Shown in pieces: positions 34,735-47,285 of a stretch of 64,000 nucleotides of DNA (within the stretch, counting starts at the first letter, position 1; each line of letters begins with the position of its first letter). The notes under the pieces are model-generated. The model saw only the letters and a list, made by a program, of their open reading frames with translations. It did not search any database and was not told where the DNA came from. The stretch is from Caprella mutica (lineage: Eukaryota > Arthropoda > Malacostraca > Amphipoda > Caprellidae). Location: NCBI GenBank assembly GCA_947561585.1, contig CANNZV010000842.1, positions 124,001 through 188,000 of the forward strand, in the 5' to 3' direction. A program made the position numbers and the translations under genes.

Positions 34735-36150
34735 CTGTGAGAAATGTAAGTCATTTACAGTCCAATGACCGCCATCACTCAGTCAATTCGCTAAATTGAC
34801 TTACTTTAAGAACTCTGCTCAAATTTCGATACAGAATTTCGGATTAGTTCTTAGAAGAAAAATGGTAGACCAAGGATATTACTTCTCGGAGAGGAAAATT
34901 TATTTTATAATGTTTTTCTTCATTGTAGAGGATATACATAAAAAATAGCCAATACATACTTAAGAAATCATATTATAATTATTTAAAAAAAGTTTATTTT
35001 GAAAATTTTACATTTATTCATAAATTTAGAAAATTACACTTTTTCATAATTTTGAGAAAAAAATCACTTTTTCAAAAATTTAAAATAATACATTTTTTCA
35101 AAAATTTAGTTTCTTCTTGAAAAAAGTGTAAAAAATTCTTTCGCCATATAACCAATACCACCCAATATCTATCTACCATTTCCAATAGAGGACTATATTT
35201 TCTTTCGAATTATTCCCTCCAAATTAGGTACATGTCTGCTGCATATGGATTCAGCCATGACGTCATCGGTCTGAATTCAGAGACTGCTTTCCGAAATGGG
35301 TTTGCGACTCATTCTTTGCGTTCATTATGGCGCAATGAAGCGTGAATAAACAGTCAATAGCGTGACATTGCGTGGGTAGCATGAAATTTGACAAAAAGCC
35401 GGTCAGAATGAGCCACATTTAGGAATCTTCTAATGCTGGTCAAATAGGTTTAAAACTCGTTCTTTTTCAGATATTTCAAAAAGTTAAAGTTAGGAATCGA
35501 TTAAACTAATAAGAAAGAATCGATAAAACAGACCGGATTTGAATATTTTATTGTATCAGTAATATAGAGTTTTCTTGTATCAAAAAATAATACTACGATT
35601 GCAAAGAATTCTTGATTTGATATTCTATAGTTTTCGAATATTTTTTATAATAAATAAACTTTTATAAATTAGCGATATTCTTTTTCAATAGAGACTAAAT
35701 GAAACATTTCTAATTAAAAATTAATTTATATATTCTCAAGATAGACTCAAGTCAAATAAAATTTAAATATTGTCCATTGATCAATGGTGATATACAGAAT
35801 ACGTAAACTCAAAGATAGAATGGTCCGAGAGGCTCAAGTGTTTCTCAAATTCTGCCAAAGCGAGACACTTTATCATTTATTTATGATAGAATGAATTTGA
35901 TATGTTATTTGTTAAGCTTGAGAGCAATCCTCGGCTTTCCAGTGCGAATAAGTCTACGGAAATTAACACTTAGATACTAAAGCACATTAGTATATTAAAA
36001 TTATATTAGATGCAAGTAAGTAAAAAAATATCTTAATTTTTTTTTAATTTATATTCCAATAGTCTTAATTTATAATGTTGTTACATTTTATTATTTTCTC
36101 ATCTATAATTATTTTATGAGTAACGGTGAAAAATTGAAAATATATTAAAT
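34735..36150. other. Gene-free AT-rich stretch
   Basis: At 34980-35120 there are reiterated CTTTTTCAAAAATTT words. The 35.2-35.5 kb part is richer in GC, with no frame I can support. Nothing else recognised. Confidence 0.4.
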
Positions 36151-36155
36151 AAAGC

Positions 36156-36945
36156 TTGGCTTACTTTATCATAAGCATGGGTTACTTTATCATAAGCATG
36201 GCTTACTTTATCATAAGCATGGCTTACTTTATCATAAGCATGGCTTACTTTATCATAAGCATGGTTTACTTTATCATAAGCATGGTTTACTTTATCATAA
36301 GCATGGCTTACTTTATCATAAGCATGGTTTACTTTATCATAAGCATGGCTTACTTTATCATAAGCATGGCTTACTTTATCATAAGCATGGCTTACTTTAT
36401 CATAAGCATGGTTTACTTTATCATAAGCATGGCTTACTTTATCATAAGCATGGTTTACTTTATCATAAGCATGGCTTACTTTATCATAAGCATGGTTTAC
36501 TTTATCATAAGCATGGCTTACTTTATCATAAGCATGGTTTACTTTATCATAAGCATGGTTTACTTTATCATAAGCATGGCTTACTTTATCATAAGCATGG
36601 TTTACTTTATCATAAGCATGGCTTACTTTATCATAAGCATGGCTTACTTTATCATAAGCATGGTTTACTTTATCATAAGCATGGCTTACTTTATCATAAG
36701 CATGGTTTACTTTATCATAAGCATGGCTTACTTTATCATAAGCATGGCTTACTTTATCATAAGCATGGCTTACTTTATCCTAAGCATGGTTTACTTTATC
36801 ATAAGCATGGCTTACTTTATCCTAAGCATGGTTTACTTTATCATAAGCATGGCTTACTTTATCATAAGCATGGCTTACTTTATCATAAGCATGGCTTACT
36901 TTATCATAAGCATGGCTTACTTTATCATAAGCATGGCTTACTTAT
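36156..36945. repeat. 21-bp minisatellite
   Basis: About 37 copies of ATGGCTTACTTTATCATAAGC, nearly identical apart from GGCTT/GGTTT. A 263-codon open frame of 7-residue repeats (MAYFIIS) results; no codon bias, no domain, so not called as a gene. Each unit has GCTTA...TAAGC inverted. Confidence 0.97.
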
Positions 36946-36962
36946 GATTAAGTAAGCCATGC
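36931..36962. repeat. Inverted-unit cap at the end of the 21-bp array
   Basis: The last unit is followed after four bases by its own reverse complement: GCATGGCTTACTTA, TGAT, TAAGTAAGCCATGC. A perfect 14-bp-arm hairpin ends the array exactly here. Confidence 0.9.
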
Positions 36963-37249
36963 ATGAAGATGAAGATACGGGTTATAAGTTCTGAAAGATA
37001 ATATTTTATGCTGGGAAATTCTCACCTTTAACTGCTTCTATGATATTGAACCTCAACAAATTCTATCTTGAGAATATATAGTTAATGATATCCAAATTAC
37101 AAATTAGTTCTATTTAAATTAGAAATTAAAAACCTTTCAGCTTCTATTTAATATGAATATAAACAATTGAACAGACTGAAAATTGAAAAAAGGACGTTTT
37201 ATCGAATAATTTTTATTACGTGACCGGTACTCTGACACCTGGTTATATG

Positions 37250-37560
37250 AGACTAAGTAATTTGAGTTTCGGTAATTTGATTCCTATTAATTTGATTCCT
37301 GGTAATTTAACCCCCTGGTAATTGACCTCCTGTAATTTGACCTCTAACTGCTGCAAGTGTCTTTTGAAGCGTAAATCAATGCATCTATCCTAAAATTTAT
37401 TAACATGGTTACATAATATTGACATAATATTCAATTAAGTACAAATAAAAGAGGTCAAATTATTAGGTGATGTCAATTTCCCGGAGGGTCAAATAACCTG
37501 GTGGTCAATTTCCCGTGGGTTAAATTTCCGGAGGTCATGTCACCTAGCACCATTTTGATA
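37250..37560. repeat. Degenerate GGTAATTTGA/GGTCAATTT repeat
   Basis: Words such as GGTAATTTGATTCCT (37.27-37.35 kb) and, inverted in sense, GGTCAAATTA and GGTCAATTTCCCG (37.45-37.55 kb). An old short-unit array with two halves. Confidence 0.5.
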
Positions 37561-38277
37561 ACAAACTGTGAATAAATTGTATTCATCTTCTTTTTAAAGG
37601 AAACATTTCGTCTACATGAACAGAAAAACTGAACATTTTCCCATTCTTCAATAGACACTAAGTACCACCCTATAGCTAGAACTAGCACCTCTACCGTCAT
37701 AGCTCTGAATACAAACTGCTGTAAACACTCTCATGAAGAAGTTACTTATAGAGTAATTAACGTAACTATTTCTGTTTGGTAAAGTACAGTCTTTTTGAAG
37801 AGAACTGAGACAAGCTGGAGTGTTTGACTGTCTCTTATTTGGTTAATTACAGTTTTAATGGTTTGTGTTTACAGGTGTTACAGGTGTTCTTTTCTATGTG
37901 AGTCACCCGTTGATGAGTCAAACACCTGCAAATACTGACTCACTGACGAGTAAATAGAAATGTTGACTCTGGCCTTATCATTGCAGTATATTATTTACAC
38001 TAAGCCTTACTCACGGTCACTCGAAATAGATTAGGTTTAGTGAATAATAAATGGCAGTTAAATTCAGCCATCACTGATAATAATAATAGTGTTATTTAGA
38101 AATAGAATGAATAAGAGAAAATTAGTATGCAATTTAAGATGTACTTTAACTATATTTGTATTTATTTTATAATGCATATACAATAATTATAATAATTATA
38201 ATTAAGTATTTATATATCATGTCAGGTTTCAGTGATGTTATTGCTATAAACTAATATATAAATATAACATTTATATA

Positions 38278-39229
38278 CAGGGATGGGTAAAAAAAACACC
38301 TTGCAGCTCGTCCGTCAAATTCAGAATCTCACAGCTCCCGACAAACAATTTATGTGTAAACAGCCTGCAATTTACTCTAACAATTCTCTTTACGGTCTAA
38401 CAGAGATACATTAGACTTTCAACCAGACATGTACTTTGATGATGACGTTTTTCCTTCTCTTTCAAAGTAAGTCATTACTTTTGAGACACTACCTCTTGTG
38501 ACGCCAATTCGGATAGTTTCTGTAACAACAAAGTAGTTTATATGAAAGTACGAGAGCTCTGCCGTAGTTATAAAGTTTTAAACATGTTTTCAATATCTGT
38601 AAAAAATAACTATATCAAAAAATTTAATTCAACAATAAACAAAAAAGCGTTTAAATGTCTTACTAAATATTACAGACAAATTTTGCTTGTATGTGATATG
38701 TAATAAGATTACGATGCCAAAATGGTGTCTATATAGTACATCAAGTACACTATACAGTACACTATGCAGTACACTATATGGTACACCAAGGACAACTAGT
38801 ACACTATACAGTACACTATACAGTACACTATACAGTACACTATACAGTACACTATACAGTACACTAGACAGTACACTATACAGTACACTATACAGTACAC
38901 CAAGGACAACTAGTACACTATACGGTACACTATACAGTACACTATACAGTACACTATACATTACACTATACAGTACACTATACAGTACACTATACAGTAC
39001 ACCATACTATACAGTACACCAAGGACAACTAGTACACTATACGGTACACTATACAGTACACTATACAGTACACTATACAGTACACTATACAGTACACCAT
39101 ACTATACAGTACACCAAGGACAACTAGTACACTATACAGTACACCAGGAGCACCAAGTACATTACACAGTACACCAAGGACATTGTACAGTACACTACAC
39201 AGTACTCAAGGCTGTTGCTCCCCATCCCT
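38278..39229. mobile_element. hAT-like non-autonomous element containing a tandem array
   Basis: Left CAGGGATGGGTAA and right TTGCTCCCCATCCCT are the inverted ends expected of hAT-type elements (CAGGGATGGG-). I see no matching 8-bp flank duplication, which keeps this tentative. Half of its length is the 12-bp array listed separately. No transposase. Confidence 0.5.
38735..39215. repeat. 12-bp array with higher-order units
   Basis: TACACTATACAG repeated, broken at intervals by CACCAAGGACAACTAG, so that blocks of about 90-130 bp are themselves repeated. Open frames on both strands are products of the period. Confidence 0.95.
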
Positions 39230-39639
39230 CATTTTCTTAATCCTCTACCACTGCATTTGTTTCGGATGTTAATTCTCCGCAGAGTTTTCCCCCGTGAGGT
39301 TTATATTATTCAACTGAATAATAGAAATAGAGACACTCTTAAAAAGAAACACAAGAATATTGTCTCTGACTCTACTTATACAAATTAAACAATACCAATA
39401 TTACAAAGAGAGCTAATCATTACTGTGCTAACTGACATTCTTTATTAGTGCTATTCTTTAATATTTCTATGATTAGCAACAGTGAGAAAATACATACACC
39501 GGCGAACAGATGCAGATAGCAGACTAATTGCGTTTGCTGAAAGGATATAACGAATAATGAGCTATCTGCATTTATAGTTTCCAATTATCTGAACTAACAT
39601 TTAAATAATTTTAAGCTAGCTTTATTGCTGTACAACAAG

Positions 39640-39920
39640 CTTCAGCAGCTTCAAACATGTTTTAGTTGGTTTCAATACGTACAAAACGTGTTTCAGTATG
39701 TTTCAACACGTGCAAACATGTTTTTATTGTGTTTTAGCATTTTCAAACATGTTTTAGAATGTTGTAGCACGTTCAAAAGTTCAAACATGATTTAACGCGT
39801 TCAAACATCAATTGTGATTTTAACGTGTTTTAGCATGTCTAATCATGATCTTAACACGTGCAAACATGTTTCAAAATCTCCAAGCATGTAGTAACACGTT
39901 CAATACATCTAACATGTTTC
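39640..39920. repeat. Degenerate CAAACATGTTTTAGCACGTT repeat
   Basis: About a dozen diverged units, each with AAACATGTTT or AACACGTGTT-like palindromes. Flanks (39.23-39.64, 39.92-40.20 kb) show nothing recognisable. Confidence 0.65.
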
Positions 39921-40216
39921 CAAGCCAAACATCGGATTTAGCATCAAAGTAAAGAAAGCCTCTGTACAACGTCTGTTTCTTTTGTTCTTCTCAAAGGTAT
40001 CGACTAAATGAAACCTTTTCACTTCAAGAAAACTAATTCAAGACAAGAGGTTAATTTACAGAAAAGCTGATATAGGAGAGAAAATGAAGCGGAAGATAAT
40101 ACCTCACCACTAGTTAACTTCTGTGTCTATTATTTTTAACTTCTGCGGTTAGGTAAAATGAAACAATATACACACTGGTGTTAGATAAACTCTCACATGT
40201 TGGCATTGGTTGAATC

Positions 40217-41778
40217 AATCGTTACTATGTTCGTTACTATGTTCGTTACTATGTTCGTTACCATGTTCGTTATTATGTTCGTTACTATCTTCGTTACTAT
40301 CTTCGTTACTATGTTCGTAACTATCTTCGTTACTATGTTCGTTACTTTATTCATAACTATCTTCGTTACTATATTCGTAACTATCTTCGTTACTATCTTC
40401 GTTACTATCTTCGTATATATCTTCATTACTATCTTCGTTACTATCTTCGTTACTTTATTCGTAACTGTCTTTTTTACTTTATTAGTAACTAACTTCGTTA
40501 CTATCTTCGTTACTATGTTCGTTACTTTATTCGTAACTATCTTCATTACTATCTTCGTTACTATCTTCGTTACTATCTTCGTTACTTTATTCGTAACTGT
40601 CTTCATTACTATCTTCGTTACTATCTTCGTTACTATCTTCGTTACTTTATTCGTAACTGTCTTCGTTAATTTATTAGTAACTAACTTCGTTACTATCTTC
40701 GTTACTATCATTCGTAACTATTTTCGTTACTTTATTCGTTACTATTTTCGTTACTATCTTCGTTACTATCTTCGTTACTTTATTTGTAACTATCTTCGTT
40801 ACTATCTTCGTTACTCTCTTTGTTACTTAATTCGTAACTATCTTCGTTACTATCTTCGTTACTATCTTCTTTACAATCTTCGTTACTATCTTCGTTACTA
40901 TCTTCGTTACTATCTTCGTTACTCTCTTCGTTACTCTCTTTGTTACTATCTTCGTTACTATCTTCGTTACTATCTTCGTTACTATCTTCGTTACTTTATT
41001 CGTTACTATCTTCGTTACAATCTTCGTTGCTATCTTCGTTACTATCTTCGTTACTTTATTCGTAACTATCTTCGTTACTTTATTCGTAACTATCTTCGTT
41101 ACTATCTTCGTTACTAACTTCGTCACTATCTTCGTTACTATCTTCGTTACTTTATTCGTAACTATCTTCGTTACTATCTTCGTTACTATCTTCGTTACTA
41201 TCTTCGTTATTATCTTCGTTACTATCTTCGTTACTATCTTCGTTACTATTTTCGTTACTATCTTCGTTACTATCTTCGTTACTATCTTCGTAACTATCTT
41301 CGTAACTATCTCCGTAACTATCTTCGTTACTATCTTTGTTACTATCTTCGTTTCTATCTTCGTTACTATCTTCGTTACTCTCTTCGTTACTATCTTTGTT
41401 ACTATCTTCGTTACTATCTTCGTTACTATATTCGTTACTATCTTCGTTACTATCTTCGTTACTATCTTCGTTACTATGTTCGTAACTATGTTCATTACTA
41501 TGTTCGTAACTATGTTCGTTACTATGTTCGATACTATCTTCGTTACTATGTTCGTTACTATGTTCGTATCTATCTTCGTTACTATGTTCGTTACTATGTT
41601 CGTAACTATCTTCGTTACTATGTTTGTTACTATGCTCGTTACTATCTTCAATACTATCTTCGTTACTATCTTCGTTACTATCTTCGTAACTATGTTCGTA
41701 ACTATGTTCGTAACTATGTTCGTAACTATGTTCGTAACTATGTTCGTAACTATGTTCGTAACTATGTTCGTAACTGTG
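40217..41778. repeat. 12-bp array, about 1.56 kb
   Basis: About 130 units of CTTCGTTACTAT and variants (ATGTTCGTTACT, TTATTCGTAACT). Variants are grouped: ATGTTC units at both ends, TTATTC and CTTC units in the middle. Open frames of 306, 274, 209 and 172 codons occur on both strands and are explained by the period. Confidence 0.97.
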
Positions 41779-42079
41779 CATATAATTAGTAAGTGAATAA
41801 ATTGTTAATGTAGACTCTCCAAGAAATTTTAAATATGCTGTTCATAAAATCAAGAGAAATTATAAACGATGTAAATCATTCAATTTATTCAAATAATATT
41901 TAAATAAACTTTAAAAGATTGGAGAATTCTGCAGATAATTTTAGAGAATAATAAACTTAACTTTCAGTTAATTAAATATTCATGATTGGTGATAGCCTTT
42001 GCACAATTTACAGTAATATTAAAACAAAAAACAGAACATCCGTTAGAATATCAATTAACTTAAATGCTTAGTATTTTTA

Positions 42080-42965
42080 GATATTCCCTAATATCTTGTA
42101 CAGATATTTCCCATAATATCTACTGTAGATATCTCCATAATATCTACTATAGATATTCCCTAATATCTAGTATAGATATTCCCTAATATCTAGTATAGAT
42201 ATTCCCTAATATCTACTATAGATATTCCCTAATATCTACTATAGATATCCCCCTAATATCTAGTATAGATATTCCCTAATATCTACTATAGATATCCCCA
42301 TAATATCTACTACAGATATTCCCCTAATATCTATTATAGATATTCCCCTAATATCTACTATTGATATCCTTATAATATCTACTATAGATATTCCCTAATA
42401 TCTACTATAGATATTCCCCTAATATCTAGTATAGATATCCCCATAATATCTACTACAGATATTCCCCTAATATCTTGTACAGATATTTCCCATAATATCT
42501 ACTGTAGATATCTCCATAATATCTACTATAGATATTCCCTAATATCTAGTATAGATATTCCCTAATATCTAGTATAGATATTCCCTAATATCTACTATAG
42601 ATATTCCCTAATATCTACTATAGATATCCCCCTAATATCTAGTATAGATATTCCCTAATATCTACTATAGATATCCCCATAATATCTACTACAGATATTC
42701 CCCTAATATCTATTATAGATATTACCCTAATATCTACCATTGATATCCCTATAATATCTACTATAGATATCCTCATAATATCTACTACAGATATTCCCCT
42801 AATATCTATTATAGATATTCCCCTAATATCTACTATAGATATCCCCATAATATCTACTACAGATATTCCCCTAATATCTACTATAGATATCCGCATAATA
42901 TCTACTATAGATATCCGCATAATATCTACTATAGATATCCCCATAACATATGACTATAGATATTC
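42080..42965. repeat. 23-bp palindromic array with a 379-bp duplication
   Basis: Units of 22-24 bp like ATAGATATTCCCTAATATCTACT, each with AGATATT/AATATCT inverted arms. The block starting ATATCTTGTACAGATATTTC at 42091 recurs at 42470, an offset of 379 bp, with the same order of variants for most of its length. Confidence 0.95.
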
Positions 42966-43479
42966 CCAATATATCGATAGATGGTCCAAACACTCTTTTA
43001 TTACCAGTCATCTTTTCTGTACAAGATAACAAAGAAGTTAGCTCTAAGAGGTTAAAAATCAATAGGTTGTGTGCGTCTTTATCACGAGACTATAAATAAA
43101 ACTGTTTTTATTTATTTGTTATTCTAAATTTGTAAGTCAGAATAAGAAATTTAGTCTAAAAAAATTATTTGTGGTGTATATAAAAATATATATTATAACA
43201 GAAAAATCAGGTATGCTAAATAGCAGATGCGGATTAAAAACTAGATGAAAATTTACAAAGGTAATATTTCAAAATGCATCAAAACACTAAAAATTATTCA
43301 CTGTGAAGCGATTCCACAGTCAATATATTTTAATAGTCACATCTTGATGCAATTTTTGTTAATATCCTACTGGGATTTTATCCGGCTATTATTTTACAAA
43401 TGGTAATTGAAACTGTATTATACTCATTCTATATTACCATTTATCCCTATATCTTGAATTGAATAAATAAATAGGTGAT

Positions 43480-43760
43480 ATGCACCCTTAGAGCGCATAT
43501 CTTTGCCGCCGCTATATATGACCCTTACCATCCACAGACTCATTCACTATCAAAATATTATTATAAAGAGGTTCCTGGATAATCACCAACCGTCCCACCA
43601 AATTTCAGGCTATTTGGTTGAATTATTTTTAAGTTGCAAATATAAAACGAAAAATATATAAACGCCCTTAAATCACTACCTTCTGCAATCTGCGAAGTTA
43701 ACAAATGTAGAATAATATGGAACAGAAGATGCAATAAATACATCCTGTATATTAATTAGA
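43480..43760. repeat. Dispersed retroelement-like repeat, second copy
   Basis: AGAGCGCATATCTTTGCCGCC followed within 80 bp by GGTTCCTGGATAA and AAATTTCAGGCTATTTGGTT and CTTCTGCAATCTGCGAAGTTAAC. It matches 26.99-27.06 and 28.04-28.19 kb in order, here close together, so the 27-28 kb copy was probably split by the 27.27-kb element. Confidence 0.6.
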
Positions 43761-44089
43761 TATCCTAACAGTATGTGCACAGTATCACCAAAGAGCGCTA
43801 TTCCAATAACAAGTTATTAGCAGTAGTTTTATTTCTCGAAGCAAGCTGTATCTCCTCTCCAAAATAGGCTGGCTAATTAGCATCTAAGCAGTGGGATAAA
43901 GTTTAGAAGTAGTAATTAAGAGATACTCTCAAAGTTTGTCAGGAATGAGGATGATGAACTGTGAGGAGGTGAGTGATTGGGAGTAGGAGTGGATGAGGCA
44001 GTGAGGCAGGATTGGCCTCTAAATTGAGGCAGTGAGACAGGATTTTGTCTATCATGTTCTCTCTCACATAGCTAGTCACATGTCACCAA

Positions 44090-44800
44090 CCAATGAGTCA
44101 TTTTTCAGTCACATAGTTAGTCATTTATCAGTCCCATAGCTAGTCACATGTCACCAACCAATAAGTCATTTTTCAGTCACATAGTTACTCAAATGTCCCA
44201 ATGAGTCATTTATCTGTTACATAGTTAGTCACATAGTTAGTCATTTATCAGTCACATAGGTAGTCATTTATCAGTCACATAGGTAGTCATTCATCAGTCA
44301 CATAAGTAGTCATTTATCAGTCACATAGTTAGTCATTTATCAGTCACATAGGTAGTCATTTATCAGTCACATAAGTAGTCATTTATCAGTCACATAGTTA
44401 GTCATTTATCAGTCACATAGGTAGTCATTCATCAGTCACATAAGTAGTCATTTATCAGTCACATAGTTAGTCATTTATCAGTCACATAGGTAGTCATTTA
44501 TCAGTCACATAAGTAGTCATTTATCAGTCACATAGTTAGTCATTTATCAGTCACATAGGTAGTCATTTATCAGTCACATAGTTAGTCATTTATCAGTCAC
44601 ATAGGTAGTCATTCATCAGTCACATAAGTAGTCATTTATCAGTCACATAGTTAGTCATTTATCAGTCACATAGGTAGTCATTTATCAGTCACATAAGTAG
44701 TCATTTATCAGTCACATAGTTAGTCATTTATCAGTCACATAGTTAGTCATTTATCAGTCACATAGTTAGTCTTTTATCAGTCACATAGTTAGTCTTTTAT
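44090..44800. repeat. 23-bp array with 69-bp higher-order unit
   Basis: TCAGTCACATAGTTAGTCATTTA, with GTTAG, GGTAG and AAGTAG versions often following one another in fixed order, giving a 69-bp unit (3 x 23) repeated several times. It starts from older, looser copies containing CACCAACCAATGAGTC. Confidence 0.95.
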
Positions 44801-45290
44801 CAGTCACATATCCCAATGAGTCATTTATCAGTCACATAGTTAGTCACATATCCCAATGAGTTATTTATCAGTCACATAGTTAGTCACATATCCCAATGAG
44901 TTATTTATCAGTCACATAGTTAGTCACATATCCCAATGAGTTATTTATCAGTCACATAGTTAGTCACATATCCCAATGAGTTATTTATCAGTCACATAGT
45001 TAGTCACATATCCCAATGAGTTATTTATCAGTCACATAGTTAGTCACATATCCCAATGAGTTATTTATCAGTCACATAGTTAGTCACAAATCCCAATGAG
45101 TCATTTATCAGTCACATAGTTAGTCACATATCCCAATGAGTTATTTATCAGTCACATAGTTAGTCACATATCTCAATGAGTTATTTATCAGTCACATATA
45201 GTTAGTCATATATCCCAATGAGTCATTTATCAGTCACATAGTTAGTCACATATCCCAATGAGTAATTTATCAGTCACATAGTCAGTCACA
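44800..45290. repeat. 40-bp array continuing the 23-bp array
   Basis: About 12 copies of a 40-bp unit: TCACATATCCCAATGAGTTA then TTTATCAGTCACATAGTTAG. The second half equals the 23-bp unit of the neighbouring array, so this array arose from it by gaining the CCCAATGAG segment. Confidence 0.95.
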
Positions 45291-46404
45291 TCAAATGTTA
45301 TCATCCAATGAGAAAAAGTTTAGATGAACTCATCAGCCTCGCATCGAAAATAGAGAAGTCACTCACTCCTATTGGAGTCACTCACTCCTATTGGTTGTAG
45401 TTATTTGGTTTGGTGAATTCGTCCTAAGGTCCCTACAAGTGAGATATTTTCAAATAATAAGTTCTATTTTAATAGAACGGTTATAAAAATCAAGAAAAAA
45501 ACAGTTAAAACTTAAATATAATTCTAGTTGATTTTATAGAGTGAATGGATTTATTCAACATTTTACGCTCTAAATTAATTTGAACGCGAAAAAAATGAAA
45601 TTTTTGAGGTATTGTTGTAATATAAATGTAAAGAAAGCATATTAGGTAAACGAACACATGTACTTTAATAAATGAAAGAGTACACATGTTTTTCTTCCAG
45701 TCGTTTAAATAAAATATCTCGAAGAAAACTCATAAAGTACATCATTTTGAAAGGTATGTCGCCTTAGTGTTTTAAAGGGTTAATAAACTATAATTTCTTC
45801 TGAAGATTATCAGGTAGAAATCTTAATAAGAAATACATAAAATTTACAAATTGAATTACAAATAGGATAAATGAATTATCTAATATTTGTGAGTAGAGGG
45901 ACTAAAAGGTTTATAGGTCCTCTACCTGATATCACTACGAAAATTCTCAAAAAATTTGATAGATTCTTTACCATATTCGCCCTTGAATTTTGGTTATGAA
46001 AATTTGATGATTTGTGATTCCAATTTTCTATAACAACTCAAAATGACAAATAAAAAAATTATTTGGTACTCTGATGGCTACTGTAAATAGTGTTGTCAAA
46101 TGTTCACAATTTTGGTTATAATTTTTGTGTCTGATCTTCTGAAATCAATTTTAAAAGATTAACTCAATTGAGGGAAATATATTAATTAAAAAATAATTAA
46201 ACAATTGAATATAAAATATGCATTGCATAATATTATTTTTATTTAAAGCAAGTGCCAATTAATTAAAATGAAGAGATGAGAACAAAGTAGATGTAACTAA
46301 TTATCTCTTGAAAAAATAGTTATTGTCACTAAGACTCTCTTCACTGAGAGAATTAATGAAGTCATTAGTGCGCTATGTGCAACAGGGGTGACATTGCGAT
46401 GTTA
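45290..46404. other. Gene-free AT-rich stretch
   Basis: A doublet of CACTCACTCCTATTGG near 45.36-45.39 kb. No coding frame, RNA or transposon end recognised in the rest. Confidence 0.4.
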
Positions 46405-46746
46405 CTGGAACATTCCCTCGATATTGCAACATTTCCTTGATATCGCAACATTCCCTCGATATTGCAACATTCCTTCGATATTGCAACATTCCCATTTCCT
46501 TGATATCGCAATATTCCCTCCATATCGCAACATTTCCTCGATATCGAAACATTCCCTCGATATCAAAACATTCCCTAGATATCGAAACATTCCCTTGATA
46601 TCAAAACATTCCCTCGATATCGCAACATTTCCTTGATTTCGCAACATTCTCTCGATATTGCAACATTCCCTCGATATCGCAATATTCCCTCGATATCAAA
46701 ACATTCCCTCGATATCGAAACATTCCCTCGATATCGCAACATTCCG
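46405..46746. repeat. 19-bp array with CGATATCG core
   Basis: About 18 copies of AACATTCCCTCGATATCGC; the core CGATATCG is a perfect palindrome in most units. The period is not a multiple of 3, yet three frames stay open through 3-unit cycles. It ends at a MITE-end relic (GACCGAAAATGTGGAACTGA, 46757-46776). Confidence 0.95.
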
Positions 46747-46784
46747 AAAATGTTGCGACCGAAAATGTGGAACTGACCTACAAT

Positions 46785-47285
46785 TCTGAACTTACCCTTT
46801 ATTATTCCCACTTACTATTTTAAGGATGTTCCCGTGACATCTCTTTTTAATTGAAAATATCTTGGAAACGATCCCTATACGTAATTATTTACACCATTAG
46901 GTCTCTTTCACATGAATCGGTTTCGTCCGTACGGAAAAAAACCCGGACGGTTGATTCTTACCAGCAAAACGTAATAACAATGGCAGCTTCACACGAATTG
47001 GTTCCGGGACGGTCAGCGTGTTGTAGTCGTGAATAATCATTCTACAAGATACGGTTGTCATCCAAGACATACTCAATTATTAATACCATTAGGAAGATAT
47101 TCTCGGCAAATATCCGTTAGGTCTTTTTCCGTACGGACAAATCCGCTACGTGTGAAAGAACCTTAGTGTCTATAGAAAGAGTTAATTCAAATAGCATTAA
47201 AACCGAAACTACTTTTATGAATAGCACTACCTACAAATAGTACCGAATCAGATAAATTAATGCAATGTTTGTTTGGTGCAATGAT
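46785..47285. repeat. Dispersed repeat R1, copy with a MITE inserted
   Basis: CCCACTTACTA, TAATTGAAAATAT, GTAATTATTTACACCATTA, then after the inserted MITE AATTCAAAT, AGCACTACCTACAAATAGT and CCGAATCAGATAAAT. The same order without the MITE is at 52334-52530. Nature of R1 unknown; no coding frame. Confidence 0.75.
46900..47162. mobile_element. 263-bp MITE with TTA target duplication
   Basis: Ends GGTCTCTTTCACATGAATCG and the imperfect complement, followed inwards by GTCCGTACGGAAAAA and its complement. TTA at 46897-46899 and at 47163-47165. A TTA duplication fits the PIF/Harbinger superfamily. No coding capacity. The empty site exists in the same window. Confidence 0.88.

Noticed and set aside
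36156..36947. 263-codon open frame of 7-residue repeats (MAYFIIS)
   Set aside because: Produced by a 21-bp tandem array without stops; no codon-level selection or flanking gene structure.
40197..41781. Open frames of 306, 274, 209, 172 and 106 codons on both strands
   Set aside because: All are readings of one 12-bp array; mutual overlap on both strands and lack of any non-repeat domain argue against genes.
44090..45290. Possible CRISPR-like array of regularly spaced repeats
   Set aside because: No unique spacers; the units are contiguous tandem copies in a eukaryotic genome.
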